Assembly (NCBI GenBank): GCA_964652025.1
Contig: CAZYZX010000003.1
Coordinates: 1-64,000, forward strand
Source of the DNA: JAEXOD01 sp964652025
GTDB taxonomy: Bacteria; Bacteroidota; Ignavibacteria; Ignavibacteriales; Melioribacteraceae
Direction: 5' to 3'
Length of the DNA: 64,000 bases
Numbering within the stretch: the stretch's first letter is position 1; each line of letters opens with the position of its first letter. Below are positions 62,925 through 64,000 of this stretch, one piece after another. Below the pieces are notes generated by a model that worked only from the letters and a program-made list of their open reading frames with translations, made no database searches and was not told the origin of the DNA. Made by a program: the position numbers and the translations under genes.

Positions 62925-64000
62925 TTATTGGTCAATGTCATTTATTGTCCCTCTAAACTCATCCAAAGTTAAAAAGCGTGTTTCAAAATCGTTAAAAATT
63001 GATTGTTGAGCTAATTTCTTTTTCATATAATCAAAATAAACTTCATTTTGCTCTGTCATAAAGAAATATCTTTCTAATTTGTTGGCAGTAAATCCTAAAG
63101 TACCACTACCTCCAAATGGATCAAAAACCAAGTCTCCTTTGAAGGAATAAAATTTAATTACTCTTTTACATAGCTCAACAGGAAAAATTGCAGAGTGTAC
63201 CTTGTCAAAAGTCGGGTCAATTTTCCATACATTTGATGTTTCAAAATCTTCTAAAACTTTACTTTCATCAACAGTTTTTTTATCATAACTATGGATATTC
63301 CAATCTAATAATTTATCTGTAGCTTTTCTATAAACCATTAAATACTCTGTAACACAATTTGGTTTATATGCTAGTGGCTTTCTATGTTGCATAAAACCAC
63401 CCACTCTGTTTTTTACACTTGCCTCTGGCTTTAACCAAATAATATCATCAATAAATTCCCACCCAGAATTAACTAAATAGTGGTGCAAATCAAAAGGTAT
63501 ACCATATCTTTTGCTAGAGTGTGAACGGCTTACTCTTGGAATAATAATTGGCGATGTATTTACAATTAAAAATCTTCCTTCTTTGGTAATGCGGTGAGTT
63601 TCTTTAAATACTTTATCCAAAAATTCTAAATAATCTTGATAGCTTGGATATATTGAATAATCTCTTGCATTGTAGTATGGGGGAGAAGTAAATGTTAAAT
63701 GAATACTTTCATCTGGAACATAACTAAGTACCTTCAATACGTCATCATTTACTACAATATTCTTTAAGAAATCATAAGTTTGTGAATGAGGAATATTTGA
63801 TTTTGAAGTGTTGTGCTTAGCAAAATATTCTTTATAAATTACATTTCTTACCATTTCATTAGGATGATTAATTAAAGATTTAAGTTTTTTTTCAACTTCT
63901 TTATCATTTTCAAAAACTAATAAACCTCTAATAGCTTGGCATACTATTTTAGGGTCATCTTCATTTAAGCACTTAAATAAAAAAGATTTATTATCTAACT
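62925..64000 (-). CDS. DNA methyltransferase (beta class, probable N4-cytosine) with N-terminal HEAT-like region, 5' end beyond the window
   Basis: The catalytic part has S57-P58-P59-Y60 (numbered from the ATG at 63854) and the SAM-binding DPFGGSGTLGF near residue 245. Motif IV before motif I gives the beta class, and SPPY suggests N4-methylcytosine. The ATG at 63854 is probably not the start. The frame stays open to the right edge, and the added residues (NEDDPKIVCQAIRGLLVFEN, then KKLKSLINHPNEMVRNVIYK) look like a HEAT repeat. It pairs with the downstream endonuclease, which lies in the same frame after one TAA stop. Confidence 0.85.
   Translation of the reverse strand, partial: LDNKSFLFKCLNEDDPKIVCQAIRGLLVFENDKEVEKKLKSLINHPNEMVRNVIYKEYFAKHNTSKSNIPHSQTYDFLKNIVVNDDVLKVLSYVPDESIHLTFTSPPYYNARDYSIYPSYQDYLEFLDKVFKETHRITKEGRFLIVNTSPIIIPRVSRSHSSKRYGIPFDLHHYLVNSGWEFIDDIIWLKPEASVKNRVGGFMQHRKPLAYKPNCVTEYLMVYRKATDKLLDWNIHSYDKKTVDESKVLEDFETSNVWKIDPTFDKVHSAIFPVELCKRVIKFYSFKGDLVFDPFGGSGTLGFTANKLERYFFMTEQNEVYFDYMKKKLAQQSIFNDFETRFLTLDEFRGTINDIDQ

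Overview
The window is a low-GC, gene-dense bacterial chromosome segment with almost no gap above 250 bases. Two secreted proteins (1766-3406 and 36635-38479) end in a type IX secretion (T9SS) sorting domain with the NPFNPET signature. With the AT-rich codon use and the gene set (DUF4139, DUF1015, COG4299, Lon-family AAA protease, homodimeric AceE), this points to the Bacteroidota/Chlorobiota (FCB) group. An Ignavibacteria- or Kapabacteria-like genome is my best guess; that is inference and there is no 16S gene here.

Layout. 1-200: the 3' part of tRNA-Gly(GCC), tRNA-Cys(GCA) and two terminators. 220-7915 (minus): M16 peptidase, complex I genes nuoG-nuoH-nuoI, a T9SS cargo protein and ComM/YifB in one tight run. 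8145-10064: a chemotaxis receptor. 10137-15958 (minus): pyruvate dehydrogenase operon aceE-aceF-lpd. 16254-18769: three pseudopilin-like genes. 18771-24212 (minus): Lon-like protease, AmmeMemoRadiSam radical SAM enzyme, a probable PD-(D/E)XK restriction enzyme and a Dam-family methylase, each pair overlapping by exactly 8 bp. 24344-29723: mfd, a haem-binding-domain protein and an adenine methylase. 29740-33397: transporter-like protein, LOG-family protein, small unknowns and rpmE. 33464-36478: ECF sigma factor, putative anti-sigma factor and recN. 36635-41371: T9SS cargo, DUF1015 and COG4299 proteins. 41552-49742 (plus): DUF4139 protein, dCMP deaminase, ppk1, PAP2 phosphatase, AspT/YidE-like transporter and two lipoproteins. 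49795-57671 (minus): a complete six-subunit Hyf-like membrane complex led by an HTH-EIIA protein. 57826-62014: a TPR/coiled-coil membrane protein and tex. 62049-64000 (minus): a type II restriction-modification pair whose methylase runs off the right edge.

Most notable is 49795-57671. The gene order is that of a group 4 membrane-bound [NiFe] hydrogenase. However, the large subunit lacks both CxxC pairs that hold the NiFe centre, while the small subunit keeps its cluster cysteines. This fits an energy-converting-hydrogenase-related (Ehr-type) complex, not a hydrogenase. An HTH-PTS EIIA protein and an 18-bp perfect palindrome stand at its head. Other points of interest are a pseudopilin-like trio with an inserted Cys/His-rich CHIPPGNP module, and a restriction-modification pair whose two genes share one frame across a single stop codon. 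Three DNA methyltransferases of different types lie within 45 kb, and complex I appears here only as a three-gene fragment.
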